NCBI GenBank assembly: GCA_947095535.1 | Contig: OX352773.1 | Location: 90,678,670 to 90,742,669, forward strand | From: Poecilobothrus nobilitatus | Taxonomy: Eukaryota; Arthropoda; Insecta; Diptera; Dolichopodidae | Length of the DNA: 64,000 bases | Direction: 5' to 3' | Shown: positions 1-11,539 of the stretch, one piece after another | How positions within the stretch are numbered: position 1 is the stretch's first letter | How the letters are laid out: each line of letters starts with the position of its first letter | Made by a program: the position numbers and the translations under genes | The notes under the pieces: model-generated | What the model saw: only the letters and a program-made list of their open reading frames with translations | What the model was told of the DNA's origin: nothing | Database searches by the model: none

Positions 1-690
1 ATTTACCTTAATGTCGCGCTTAAACGGTGTGACCAATTGAGTTGAAAATTTACAAAAGTGTAGTTCTTCACTTCAGAAGCTCACTCAGTTGACTTGGTTA
101 CAATCCATTAACCCGTTTCGGCACCAGGGCCCAATGAAGTATCTTAATTTTTTTATTGTCGCGCTTAAAAGTTTTGACCAATTGAGTTGAAAAATTGCAA
201 AATTGTTACTCTTTAGCACAGAAGCCTACTGAGTTGAATTGGTTACAATACATTAACCCGTTTCAGTACCAAGCCTCAATGATATTTTTTAATTTCTTTG
301 TTGTCGAGCCTAAAAGGTTTGATCAATTGAGTTGAAAAATTACAAAAGTGTAGCTCTTCACCGCAGAAGCCCACTCAGTTGATTTGGTTACGATCCACTA
401 ACCTGTTTCGGCACCACGGCCCAATGAAATGTCCTAATGTTTTTGTTGTCGCCCTTAAACGGTTTGACCAACTGAGTTGAAAATTCACAAAAGCTCTAGC
501 TCTTTACCACAGAACCTTACTGAGTTGATATTGTTACGATGCATTAACTCATTTCAGCATCAAGCCTCAATGAAGTTTTTCATTTTTTTGTTGTCGTGCT
601 TAAACGGTTTGACCAATTGAACAAAACATTGGCACAAGTACTGCACTTTAAGGCAGAAGCTCATTTAAGTATTTTTGCGGTGATATATTA
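1..690. repeat. 145-bp tandem satellite with dimeric higher-order pattern
   Basis: The anchor 'tgtcg' followed by c/a/t-rich 'cttaaa' recurs at 12, 157, 302, 447 and 592, exactly 145 bp each time. Each unit also carries 'gaccaattgagttgaaaa', 'acagaagc', 'cattaaccc' and a ggcccaatga or gcctcaatga end. Units 1 and 3 share cactcagttga and ggcacca.ggccc. Units 2 and 4 share tactgagttga and a caagcctcaatg end. This implies a 290-bp dimer unit. Unit 5 is diverged after position 620, and traces such as 'ttagcccatttccgcacga' persist to about 830. The array is cut by the left window edge. Confidence 0.93.
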
Positions 691-1379
691 ACCCATTTGT
701 ACGATAGAGTTTCAAAAGAAAATTTTGTTTCAAATTTTTTTCTAATTTGGCAGGATGAATTTACGATTCTAAATAAAGCCTGTGACAAATTTTTGTTAAC
801 GTTCGTTAGCCCATTTCCGCACGAATACCTTTTAAAAATATTCTGCCCAATTTTTGGTATTGTTATTATTATTAAAAAGATATTTCCGACACTCTTTACT
901 TTTATCTACACTGTTTTTAATATTCCATAAAAACCTTTCAATGCAAATTTCTAATATATAAAAGTAATTAAATTAAGTAAAGTAGTAATTAAGTAATTAT
1001 TAAGTATATTAAGTATATTAAGAATACTGTGTTTAAGTCTTAACAACATAACATTTTCGGCCGTTAAAAAACAGAAAAAATCTCCTACATACGACAGTCA
1101 TTATGTCATCATTCAGAAATGCATGTGGTCTAGCTTTATAAGATGCATGTGTATAACATATTTCCCATAAAATATCATTGAAAAATGTACATATAGTATA
1201 TACAACGTGCGTATATTTAAAAATACTATATATCACATTTCTGTACAGTATTTAATCAAAAATGAGTTCATACATATTTAAAGAACAGAAAACTTTACAT
1301 TCTAATCCATATACAATTTTTACACATATTTTTAGCCAATTAATTTGAAAACATAATTAGAAAAAGTAAACTTAAAAAA

Positions 1380-2001
1380 ATTCTGGTAGATTTATAAAGG
1401 TAAAAAACAATCATGTATTTTTTTTTTATATTGAAAATATGTTAAACAGAACCTGAGATGTATGCATTTAAAAAGAAGTTTTTGAAAATTTGAAGAGCTG
1501 TCGGTGTAGCATCTCCAGCTGTGAGGGTACATAAAAAAGTTGTTCTTCAACATTACTCTTTTAAGATACCTATGCATAGTTAATATTTCATTGCTCCTTA
1601 TTAAACAGTATATAAGTTTTTTTAAACAGACGCAGAGATAGAGCGAACCTAATAGCAAATTTTTCAAAATGTGCTTAAAAGGATAATTCACAAAAACATG
1701 AAGTGACATTACTTACGAAAAACAATGTATTACATTATGGTCTTTTATAATTGAAATGCGATTTTATGTTTCGATATTAACGAATATATTGTGAAAACTC
1801 ATTTCGCCGTAATTGCGTACTCAATAGATTATTGATTCCTTTAAAAATTTTTTGTAATAAAAATAGAATATTAATTACCAGCATCTGTAAATGCATAGTA
1901 ATAAGTTAACTCTAAATTAAATTAACACAGAAACAAAAGTTAATAATTTTTATTTCATAAAACCAATAAAATACTCCGGGCAACGCCGGGTACTCTGCTA
2001 G
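1380..2001 (+). mobile_element. Helitron-like element, 3' terminal part (B-family related)
   Basis: The right end reads ctccgggcaacgccggg, then tactctgctag, then T. This is a short GC-rich CCGG...CCGG hairpin about 10 bases before a CTAG terminus followed by T, the classic Helitron 3' end (CTRR, inserted 5' of T). Upstream at 1480-1690, 'gaagagctgtcggtgtagc', 'aaaaaagttgttcttcaac', 'aaacagacgcagagatag' and 'tcaaaatgtgcttaaaagg' match, in the same order, blocks of the B-family elements at 11.2-11.5, 12.4-13.3 and 33.0-34.3 kb. No coding capacity for Rep or helicase is visible, so it is non-autonomous. The left end is not defined. Confidence 0.6.
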
Positions 2002-2002
2002 T

Positions 2003-3587
2003 CTATACATAAATTGAAATTTAAAAAAGACTTACTGCCATAAAAACTTCAAACTGCTAATAATCTATTTAAACAAAATATTCTATGAATAAAATTATTA
2101 AAGTATCTTTACCTTTTCAACTAATCATATTTTCAAACCTATAAAATTCTAAATGAATATTTTTATATTTATACCTATACCACACATAAATTTGAAGGAT
2201 ATTTTCTTAAACAAATACATACATATATGTTCATATATAGAGAAGTTCTATAAAAATGTTTTTATTAAAATCATATCAGGTTATCATCAATAATAATTTT
2301 TTATACCCTTATAAATATAATTTGATATTTTTCATACTAAAAATTTAAAAAACACAAAAAAAATATCTTAAGTATTTGGTGAAATCCTATGAGATTAATG
2401 TAACCTGTAAAAACCGTTTAATAATTTTTAATCTTTTTCTTCCAATGTATATCAAATGTATTTTTTTTCTCTTTGTTTTATATTTTATATATTCTGTTCT
2501 AATTTTTTTTTTATTTGTAATTTAAATGAGTTTTAGAAGTTCTTTTTGTGACCTCCAATACATGGAAAATGTAATGGTATTTTAGCGATAAACATCTTAA
2601 AATCAATAAATTACAGGGACTATAATATAATAATACCTTGTTGGTTTTTCTTTTTTTTTTGATAATTTTTTCATATATTTTAAATTATAATATGATGATA
2701 ATTATGATGATGATTGATTAAAATTGATTAAAGAATGAATAATAAATGTACAATATATATCTTAAATCTATAAAAAATGGTTTGTTGATAGAATCAAAAA
2801 TAAATACAAAAAAAACTCCCCAAAATAAAAATAAAAGAGAAAAGACAATTTGCAGCTCCCAATATTGTTATTATTTTTTTTCTTTTAAGATATACGATTA
2901 TAACATTATTATTAAATATTGGAACATCATTGAAAGATATAACGCCGCCTTAATGCTGTTATTTTTATTAAATGGTATGTATACATAATAAAAGGTCTTC
3001 TATGAGATAAAAGTCAAAATTTATAACAAAATAAAAAAAGAAAAAAAATCAACAATTTGAAATTAAAAAACAGTTTGGTTCCATTAATATTTTTATAGAA
3101 TAAACAATTCACAAAAAAGGGAAGTACATATACAAGTATATAAAAAATACAGAGTTGTGCTCAAAAATAATTACAACGCTAAATTAGGTCTTTATCATCT
3201 TTTAAACATTTAGAAAAAACGCAAAAACATTTGTTTATATAATTTGGGGTTATAAAAAGTTACTAAAACCGTCTGCTGATAAAATGATAACAGCTACACA
3301 TTATTGGCTTGCCTTGCCCTGTATATTATCATTAAATTATATATTTTTATTTAGGGAGAAGAAGAAAATAAGAAATAGTCAAGGGAGGAATTAAAAATTA
3401 TGGTAAACCTATGTTAGATTTCAGCTTATATATCATGAATTTTACTACCCTCCACAGAGGTCACTTCCAAGACAATATCATATTTATTTATTTTTTTTTT
3501 ATTTATTTATTCGTGTTAATATTAAAAATTCTATAGGATATTCCAGTTTTACAAAAACATCGGCTACTAATTAAATTCTATTCTTCT
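2003..3587. other. AT-rich stretch with no supported gene
   Basis: Long T and A runs and short tandem TGATGA/ATTATGATGATG tracts occur around 2690-2725. The open frame at 2746-2988 has no recognisable domain and is Lys/Ile/Tyr/Asn-rich, as expected from AT-rich noise. Confidence 0.5.
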
Positions 3588-3600
3588 ATTTATATATATT

Positions 3601-3775
3601 TTTTTTTAATGTATTTCTGCCACATAAATGAGGACAGAAAATTATATAGCCTTTCCTGTTCAGCCGTGGCTGCAAATGTCGTAAGGGGGAATAACTCTTA
3701 TGACGTGAGTGGGTTTCGAACCCACACTCAAACCCATTTAATACGCTCTTACCCACTAGGCCACCGAAGCCCCTT
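3601..3775 (-). mobile_element. tRNA-derived SINE, family 1, copy 1
   Basis: Read on the minus strand, the element starts with a tRNA-like head. An A box (TGGCCTAGTGGGTAAG, near 3765-3750) is followed by a B box (GGTTCGAAACC, near 3727-3717), giving an internal RNA polymerase III promoter. A shared body follows (reverse complement of 'gccacataaatg.ggaca', 'agcctttcc', 'tgtcgtaag.gg.aataac'), ending in a poly-A (poly-T on +) at 3601-3608. Short tttatata-type direct repeats flank it. Its B-box inverted context (gggtttcgaaccc) marks it well. Confidence 0.85.
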
Positions 3776-4620
3776 TTTATATATTATATTGATGCCTTAG
3801 AATACATGCTAAGTCACCAAGTTATAATTGTGGAGGGTATTAATTTAAAAGTTTAATAGCTTTCCAAAAGTGTACTATTTAAGTTAGAAGAATAGAGTAA
3901 AGTTTTTTTTATGGTTAAATGATTTTTTTTTTTTTGATTTTGTATTTTCTGTAACAGGTTTTGTACTTCGACCTACTTTCGACCTACATACTATAATTCT
4001 TAATACTTTTATTTGCTAAATGCGTATAATACTTTTTATAACTTTAATATTCTAAGTGGATTTTTTTGTGTTGCAACAATATTTATTTTGTGAAGCTCTC
4101 ATATACTAAGTATAAGTACTTAACATATTTGTGTTAAACTATATTTAGTAGTAGCAAGGGGAATTTGTTTTCAATTAATAAAACTAACTACTTGCTAAAA
4201 CTTTTGCTTAATAAAACGTGCTTAAGCCCGTTATTTATTTAATTAATAAATAACTATAAATATAATTATCAATATTATTTCTGAAAGCCATCTGCTACAT
4301 AAATTCATTATAGATTAAATTCTAGAAAATATATATGTACATACCTATATACTATATAGTAATATTATTTACTTTTTTAATATTTTATATCACATATTTA
4401 CATGAAATATTTGGTCGTAAAAGACATTTTTGTAGAAAACACCATCTAAATTCCAATTTTATTTTTTTATTTATATTAATATTACATACATAAATGTAAT
4501 GCAATATTATTGAACCATCGGCTACTAAAGGCCATTATAGGTTTTTATACTATTATTAAATTATATACTAATATTATGTATTTTGTTTATATTATATACT
4601 ATATATTTACATTATATTTG

Positions 4621-4735
4621 GTCGTAAGGGGGGTATGTAAAGAAAAAAACACTTACGTCCTGTGCAGGGATCGAACCCACACTCCTTCGGTTAATACGCC
4701 ACACGCCTATTCACTAGGCTACCGAAGCCCCTCTA
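4621..4735 (-). mobile_element. tRNA-derived SINE, family 1, copy 2
   Basis: The minus-strand head reads GGGGCTTCGGTAGCCTAGTG, then the B box GTGGGTTCGATCCC near 4678-4665. This matches the other family-1 copies, followed by the shared cgtaagtg and cttacgac-type block. The body beyond about 4621 is interrupted or diverged into TATA-rich DNA. It lies about 1 kb from copy 1, in the same orientation. Confidence 0.75.
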
Positions 4736-4739
4736 AATT

Positions 4740-6598
4740 CTAAAAATTCTTAGAAATTTTTTTCACTTAAATCTGAAATTGCATACTTTTAGGATATTTT
4801 TTTTCAATTGCTTCATTCGAATGAAAAATAATGATTAATTTAAATTACTTTTCTTAAGAATATGTACATTAATTACATATAATTAAATAATATAACAAAT
4901 TAGTCATATTGATTCGATATTACTAAATAGAACAATACTTAGGATCGCGTAAAATAAATAAAATACTCGCATTAATATTAATTTTTCTAATTGTAATTTA
5001 GACCAATTTTTTCGTTTTTGGAAATTTTTCACAGGCTTTACATATTTAACTCATTAATGAAACATTAAAAATAAATTGTACGTTGTATATAAATATTTTA
5101 ACAGCCTTGTATTTGTTAAAATCAAAGACAGTTTTGATTAAAAAAAATGAAAATTATAAAATTCACAAAATATAATTCTTGGCCACTGTATAAATAAAAC
5201 AAAAAGAATTTTTTTTTTTTGTGTAAATAAATTACAAAGTTGATTAAAAAATTAAAATAAAAAATTGATTGGTTTTCTATTTTGAAAACTTATTAAAATT
5301 TCAAGGAAAATTCTAAAAATTTAATATTGTGTGTGATGAAAATTAAAATTATAATTATTTTTTCCAATAAAATAAATCGATTTTGTTTTTTGTTTTTTTT
5401 AATAAATATAATTTTAATGTCCAGAGGGAACAGGAGTATTGAAAATTTATGTGATTCTATTTAGGTTTCCTTTTAATATATCTTTGGTACTTGCATTTAA
5501 GATTATAAAAAAAAGATTTAATTTTAATCAAAATTTTGTTGTTCTGTCAAATTTTTTGTATCAGACATTTTCAGATTTTGTCTTAATCCGAGCGTCAAAC
5601 CAGATCAATAATATAATTGATTCTAATTACAACTGCAGATATTATAATCTTATCCGGTTTGACTAAATTTTATAGTTCAACACTATAAATTTATTTTTAA
5701 TTATAAAAATATGTATGAAAATTGATTAGTCAAAAATATGAGAAAATTATTCAAAAACTAAAAATTTTTTTTAATTAAATTTAAGTTTAAAGTATCCAAA
5801 GTATTATTTTGACAGTCTTTTGAAAGAAAAATTGATTTCTAAAGAATATAAATTACTGTCATAAAGGAGTAAATTTGATACTACTATATAATTAAAAGTT
5901 TTAAATATTTTGAATATCTTTTATAAACGTATTTAGTAAAACTATTAAATTTTACTGAGTGATTAATTTGATTTATTTTAATATAGAAAATAAAATGGAT
6001 AAAAATAACATTTCACATATTAATTCAATTATTATCTTAAATATTAAATTTATTCAAAAATTAAAGAACAGAAGAAGAATTTTTTTTTTATCATTAAATT
6101 TATAGATAATAATTTTAATGGTAATTTTTCTTTAGAAACATCAATTTTCGATTAACAAATTTTTCGGGAGACATTTTCAGAATTTTTTTTGTTACCAAAA
6201 TAAATTTTTAATATTACCCAATATTCATAAAAAGAATATTTATAATAAGAAAAAAAAAAAAAACAATGTATATAAAGTTATAATGTTAGAAAATCTCTAG
6301 AGGATATTCTTTGGTTTTAATATTTGTGCAAAAGATACTTAATTTTGTTTTTATTAAACAAAATATTTGTATTAATTCTTTTTATTAGAATTTTATTGTT
6401 GAAAGAATTTATTACTATATATTTTGATGGTAAGTGAAAATTTACCCAAAACACCAAGAAAAGTCACGCACAAGTTCCCCATTTTAAACTAACGATCAAA
6501 ATAGAATGGGGCTTTTAATTATATTGTTTAGTTAAGGATAAAAATCATTATAAGAAAGAAAATCGTGGGAGCTTAGAAACTTAAGAAAATAGAGCTTT
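4740..6598. other. AT-rich stretch with no supported gene
   Basis: Extremely AT-rich, with many poly-A and poly-T runs. An open frame at 5439-5666 has no family features. A GTAAGT-like string near 6430 has no convincing coding sequence before it. No repeat was assigned. Confidence 0.5.
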
Positions 6599-6599
6599 A

Positions 6600-6658
6600 G
6601 AAATTTAAATATTAATTATTTTTTGTTGGAAGGAAAACATAATTAATATTTAAATTTC
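6600..6658. repeat. Perfect 19-bp inverted repeat (hairpin)
   Basis: gaaatttaaatattaatta at 6600-6618 is exactly mirrored by taattaatatttaaatttc at 6640-6658, leaving a 21-base loop. It may be the tip of a small palindromic MITE or a cruciform-forming site. Confidence 0.8.
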
Positions 6659-7179
6659 TGTACTGTACACAAGAATAAAATATATTTAATTTATTCAATA
6701 CAATCAGTTTATGATTGACAACATCATCACATCATCAGCTTATTAATTTATCAACTAATATAAAAAAAATATGGATTAAGATAGCCTTTAAGAGATGTCT
6801 TTATCACAAAATGATATAATAATTTCTTTAATCGTTAAAATAAACTAAAAATTTTTTAGCAAATCTTGTAAATATTACAACTTAAAGATGTCCTTGAAAA
6901 AAAATTATATAAAAAAAAAAACAATTTTAGCAGCAGATCAAGATTAATAAAACTGATAGGGCCTCTTAGTAAATTTTTTAAATGGCATTGTATTATGTAT
7001 TCAAAATGGTATTATTTTAAAATCGTCGAAACGTTGATTTATAAATCCAATTTTAAAAAAAGAAACTTGTAAACAAATTGACAACTAAATACCTTTTGTT
7101 AAACAGTCAACTATAAAGCCAAACATTCTTAAATAATTCTTTGTGAATAGTTCATAATCTTTTTTCTGTTAACCCTTCC

Positions 7180-8285
7180 GTCAAACCTTCCGTGTTTACG
7201 TTCAAACCGTCTTATGAACAATATAGTTTTCCAAGAAGAAAATAAACGGTAACCATTTTAATAGTAACACAACAAATTGACGTAGTATTTACTGATATCA
7301 GTAAGGTTGTCGATTTAGTACCTTCTAAAATAATTCCTAAAAAGTATAAGGCATTAGGATTTGATTATAGATTTGATTATCGTTTTATTTGCCACTCATG
7401 TCTTCACAAATTATGTTTAGGTCAATCATTTTTACAACCATTGTTGCAAACTCGGGAGTGCCACCGTTCAATCGCTTAAGTTCATTACTCCTCGTTATTT
7501 CAACTTATGACAACCCTTATTGTATATCTTTCCCTTATCACATTAGTTTTGCTGATGGTACAAAAATTGGTTAAAATTAAATGTCTACTTAAATGCTAAT
7601 AAATGCCCAATTATGAGATTTTTTTAAGTTGCACTATGACGCAATTATCTATTAAACGAGCAAGCTTTATAACGGGTTGATCGTATGTCTGGCCTGCATT
7701 TAATTCTGAGAAACGATTAAAGGCTACTATAACTTTATTATTAACAAGGCTAACTCAACTCTTGGTTACATTATTTTTTGATCAAAAAAAATGTACTGAT
7801 CCATTATATTATCACAACACATCTTTTTACTAAACTTATTTCTTGAATATGCAATTTAAGGTTGATCACGTTATCGTGATATAGATATATTTCCGTTTTG
7901 AATGAGCCCAAAAACAATCCATATGTTTCGTTTTACACAATTTACCTGAAACTGATCCACTATGCCTTACACATTATAAAGTCCGACTTGTCTTTAGTTA
8001 GTCTTCCATTTATCTCAAATTCTCTTCAAAATTATATTTGTTAAACAGATGGTTCATGGAGATATCATCGTCTTATTTATTTGAAAACAAGTAAGCTTTT
8101 TCAAGGATCGCAGTCTTTAATATTCCGCACTACTTCTATTGATTACGACGGAAAACTTAAATCAATTTCAAGAATATCGTATTCTATATGTTTACAAATT
8201 ACATATAGGCATTATTATTATCATTATTTAGAGTTTATTTTTAAGAGTTTTGAGTTATACCATCAGTTTTATACTTCTCTTTGAT
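7180..8285 (+). pseudogene. Decayed non-LTR retrotransposon reverse transcriptase
   Basis: Frameshifted remains of a CR1/jockey-type reverse transcriptase. In order on the + strand: about 7268-7325 translates like VFTDISKVVDLVP, where living elements have VVYTDFSKAFD; 7389-7574 contains NSGVPPFNRLSSLLLVIS, where the family has SGVPQGS.LGPLLF; then FADGTKIG replaces the catalytic YADD motif (FADG, so the second Asp is lost). 7575-7615 gives a LN.NKCPIMRF-like block as in the family's LNVNKC, and about 7750 reads KANSTLGYI-like. Several frames are used, there are stops, and the catalytic motif is altered. Dead copy. The tail (8211-8270) recurs at 9192-9247. Confidence 0.75.
8211..8270 (+). repeat. 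Direct repeat shared with 9192-9247, copy 1
   Basis: Starts with attattattatcattattt and ends with a ccatcagtttta string. It sits at the end of the decayed reverse transcriptase remnant and is nearly identical to the copy 980 bp downstream, suggesting a common 3' tail or a local duplication. Confidence 0.7.
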
Positions 8286-9191
8286 GCTTAACCGATAGTG
8301 CATTGGTAGAGTAGTTAAAATAACAAATTAACATAACATATGACTTAAATATATTATTTAACCATCATTTATTAACACAATAACTCTTGTAAATGATGAC
8401 TCATTCAGTTATATATGATACTTCTTTAAATAAACTAATATAACTGATGCTTATATTAAGCAAAAAAAAAAAACAACAATTCTTCAACATTTCTTTTTAT
8501 AAAATTGTACTCCAAAATTAACGTGACACATAAATATTATAATCATACTATAAACTAAAATGACACTCAATTTTATGATATTTTCTTTCAGTTTTATTTT
8601 TTTTAAAAGTAAATTAATTTATAAATTGCAATGGACTCAATTACGAAAAGAGAGTAAGGACAAAACTATTTTTCGTGCATTTTATTTTATTTTTTTTGCA
8701 ATACTCTTCCTTGTCTTGTTATTAAACTGTTTTTGTTCAAATTTAAGGAACATTGAAGTAAAAAACCGATACTACGTTGTATTTTATTGCTATTTTTTTT
8801 TTTGTGATGTTTAAAAGTTTCTTACAGGACAGCAAAAAAAAAAAAAAACAATGAGTTAGAACATAAATGTTAAATATTGCTGAATTATTATACATACACT
8901 TCTTATATCCTTTAAGAACTATTTTTATTTTACTTTTGGTGTTACAACAGGATTATAAGGATTTTTATATCTTAAAATGAAAAGAAAATAAAAAAAATAT
9001 TATGGTATCATTTAAAATACATTGCAGTTTATAGTAGTTACATTTTAAAAGTTTCTTAACCGCATAAAAGAAAGTATAATGTCCTTATCGTTTGTCATTT
9101 TGTTTTGTTTCCTTTTTTACAAATAAAAACAAATATTAGAATGAAAATAATGAAAATGCATTCAAGTACTATAAAAAAAAAATTGCTATAA

Positions 9192-9247
9192 ATTATTATT
9201 ATCATTATTTAGAGTTTATTTTTGGGGTTTTGAGTTACCATCAGTTT
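9192..9247 (+). repeat. Direct repeat shared with 8211-8270, copy 2
   Basis: Repeats attattattatcattattt, gagtttattttt and gttttgagtta.ccatcagtttta with a few differences (tttgggg for tttaaga). No reverse transcriptase motif precedes this copy. Confidence 0.7.
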
Positions 9248-9670
9248 TAATAATAGTATACGATATTATATTAAAAATAATTTATAAATTTATGTTAATG
9301 GAAGTTATATTTATAGATATTCTCTTTTTCTTTTCTTTTGTTTTCTGCCAAAAGAATTAACTTTTAAATTGATTTATGAAGATACAGTTAAATAATAAGT
9401 TTAAAAAAAAAGTTTTTACTTTTACATTATAAATATATAAATAAAATTAACTTAAGCAGATTATACATTCACATACATATTTGCTATTTTACCTTTTAAA
9501 AATCTTTCTGTCTTTATTTTTTTTAATATGATTTATATTGGAAAATGAATATTTTGACTTCTGAAATTACTTAAATGATTCTTTTACCCATCGAAGTTTT
9601 AAATTGGTATGATGATGGTCATTTACAATTCTAACCAAAAATTTTAATTATCGCTAGATATCGCTATTTT

Positions 9671-9843
9671 TTTTTTTTTAATGTATTTCTCTGCCACATA
9701 AATGTGGACAGGAAATTACACAGCCTTTCCTTTTCAGGCTTGGCTGTAAATGTCGTAAGAGGAAATAACTCTTACGACGTGTGTGGGATTCGAACCCGCA
9801 CTCTTTCGATATTTACAGCGTATTTTATACGCTCTCACACACT
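9671..9843 (-). mobile_element. tRNA-derived SINE, family 1, copy 3, with target site duplication
   Basis: Contains the family body (gccacataaatgtggacag, tgtcgtaagagg) and a B box (gtgggattcgaacccgca on +). It is flanked by a 14-bp target site duplication with one mismatch: gatatcgctatttt (9657-9670) and gatattgctatttt (9844-9857). The insertion lacks the outermost tRNA head (the aggccaccgaagcccc part seen in copies 1 and 4), so it is slightly 5' truncated. Confidence 0.88.
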
Positions 9844-9859
9844 GATATTGCTATTTTAA

Positions 9860-10500
9860 GACAAATACCTCATATGAAACGTGTTGCTATAGTCTGGTCC
9901 TATATCTAACCAAAACTTCATTCTTTCTAAATATCTATTGGAAATTTTATCTATATCTTGAGAAATTCTAAGGTTTTTTAATCACAAATCTTGTATCTCA
10001 ACAAGACCAAATCACAAACAAACTTTAAAATATTTTCCTTTGAAAACTTTTATTATTAACTATTTCTTGCGCTGTGATTTTATCGTTAATCCGTAATAAA
10101 TTTACATAAGTTGCATCGTTATTCCTTGTTTTCTTTAATTTAAAAGACGAAAAATAAAGGATTCGTCGGGTAACAATATAATTCTGAATGGATGATTAAT
10201 GATTTTAAATAAATGTTTAAATACGCTAAAAGCGAAAAAAAGAGAAAAAAAAATTACAAAATATTTGATTACTATCATTGGATTATATTTGCCTTAAAAC
10301 AAAATGTCAGAATGTTAAAATGATTTCGCCTGTTTTATTTTAAGATTTCCTGAAAATAAAATTTCGAAATTTTGTTTTAAATTATTTTTAAATATATGTA
10401 ATGAAAGTAAAAAGCTTTAACACGTTTATTTTAAAAAATTGAAATATCAATCAAATAAAATAATAAATCATTTAAATTGATTTTTATATAAATACATAAT
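9860..10500. other. AT-rich stretch with no supported gene
   Basis: No coding signature, tRNA head or tandem repeat was recognised here. Family-B sequence begins just after it. Confidence 0.45.
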
Positions 10501-10509
10501 AAAACAAGT

Positions 10510-11535
10510 AATGGAAAAAACCAAGGGTTTTCAAAAAGTACATTTCTAAAATTAAAAAATATTCCATAATTGGCCTAGAGTAAAGAGTAGATATATTGAA
10601 AAATAAATTTATAATAATATAAATTACGTATTTTATTAATACAAATTATGAATAATAATGAAAACAATAAAAAACAAGGCAGCACGGTTTTTAAAAGGGC
10701 ACATTTCTAAACGATAATTAAAACTGTTTAAATTTTGTTTGTGCACCAAAATTTCATATAAAAAAAAATATGAAAATAGGACTTTTTTGAAATGTTGAGG
10801 GGCTGTAAGTCCGGAATCCTATTTAACTAAGAAACCCCCTTTAGCACACGTAAAAATATATTATTGACACTTTAACTTTTATATTTTGCATAAGCCTTTT
10901 GTACAGGTACCTAAGTTACAGGTGTCACAAAATAGCAAACTTTCAATTTTTTAACTCTAATAGCTCGAATACAGGGCGTGGTTCAAAAAAAATTTCTGAG
11001 CAAACTTATACTAATTATAAAACTTCTTCCTTACCTTAAAATTTCAAGTCCCTATCTGGAAGCGTGCCGGAGTTATGAAGATAGAAAAATCATGCAAAAT
11101 TTGGTTAACAGTAAATATAAATACTATTATGATTTAGAAATGGAAAAACAATTCCTGTCGAATGGTGGATTGAAAAAATGTTAAGCAAATCAATAAGATA
11201 TACGGATTTAACACTGAGACTTGAAAAGCTACATGAAAAAGTTGTTCTACAAGATAAATTTTTTTATGAGTCCTACCGATAATTAAAATTTTTTTTTCTC
11301 TAAACTACTAAAAAAGTACTACTACCACTTACTTTTATCCTATGTTATACGGTTAAAACTAAGACTTTTTCAAAATTTGAGGAGCTGCAGCTCCATAATG
11401 GATGGAGCTACAAGAAAAAGTTGTTCTACAAGATAAATTTTTATGAGTCCTACCGATAATTAAATTTTTTTTTTCTCTAAACTACTAAAACAGTACTACT
11501 ACCACTTACTTTTATACTATGTTATACGGTTCATA
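10510..11535 (+). mobile_element. B-family interspersed element, copy 1
   Basis: Shares ordered blocks with the copies at 12.36-13.31 kb and 33.03-34.34 kb: 'ttttaaaagggcacatttct', 'gggctgtaagtccggaa', 'acaggtacctaagttacagg', 'gcgtgccggagttatgaa' and 'atgcaaaatttgg'. It starts with a duplicated lead (10520 and 10674). It ends with a partly duplicated tail of period 179 (11231-11352 and 11410-11533, 'gttgttctacaagataaat' to 'ctatgttatacggtt'). GAGCTGCAGCTC at 11391-11402 is a palindrome. It has no protein-coding motif. The 68-codon ORF inside it is incidental. Confidence 0.75.
11410..11533 (+). repeat. Second copy of an internal 179-bp-period duplication
   Basis: Near-identical to 11231-11352, including 'gttgttctacaagataaat', 'gagtcctaccgataatta', 'ctctaaactactaaaa' and 'tatgttatacggtt'. 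Differences are small indels in T runs and a few substitutions, so the duplication is fairly young or homogenised. Confidence 0.85.
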
Positions 11536-11539
11536 TTTT

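Noticed and set aside
3609..3800. 63-codon frame containing GFRTHTQTHLIRSYPLGHRSP
   Set aside because: It is a translation of the antisense of the SINE tRNA head. The same peptide pattern recurs in the SINE copies at 4.5 and 56.7 kb.
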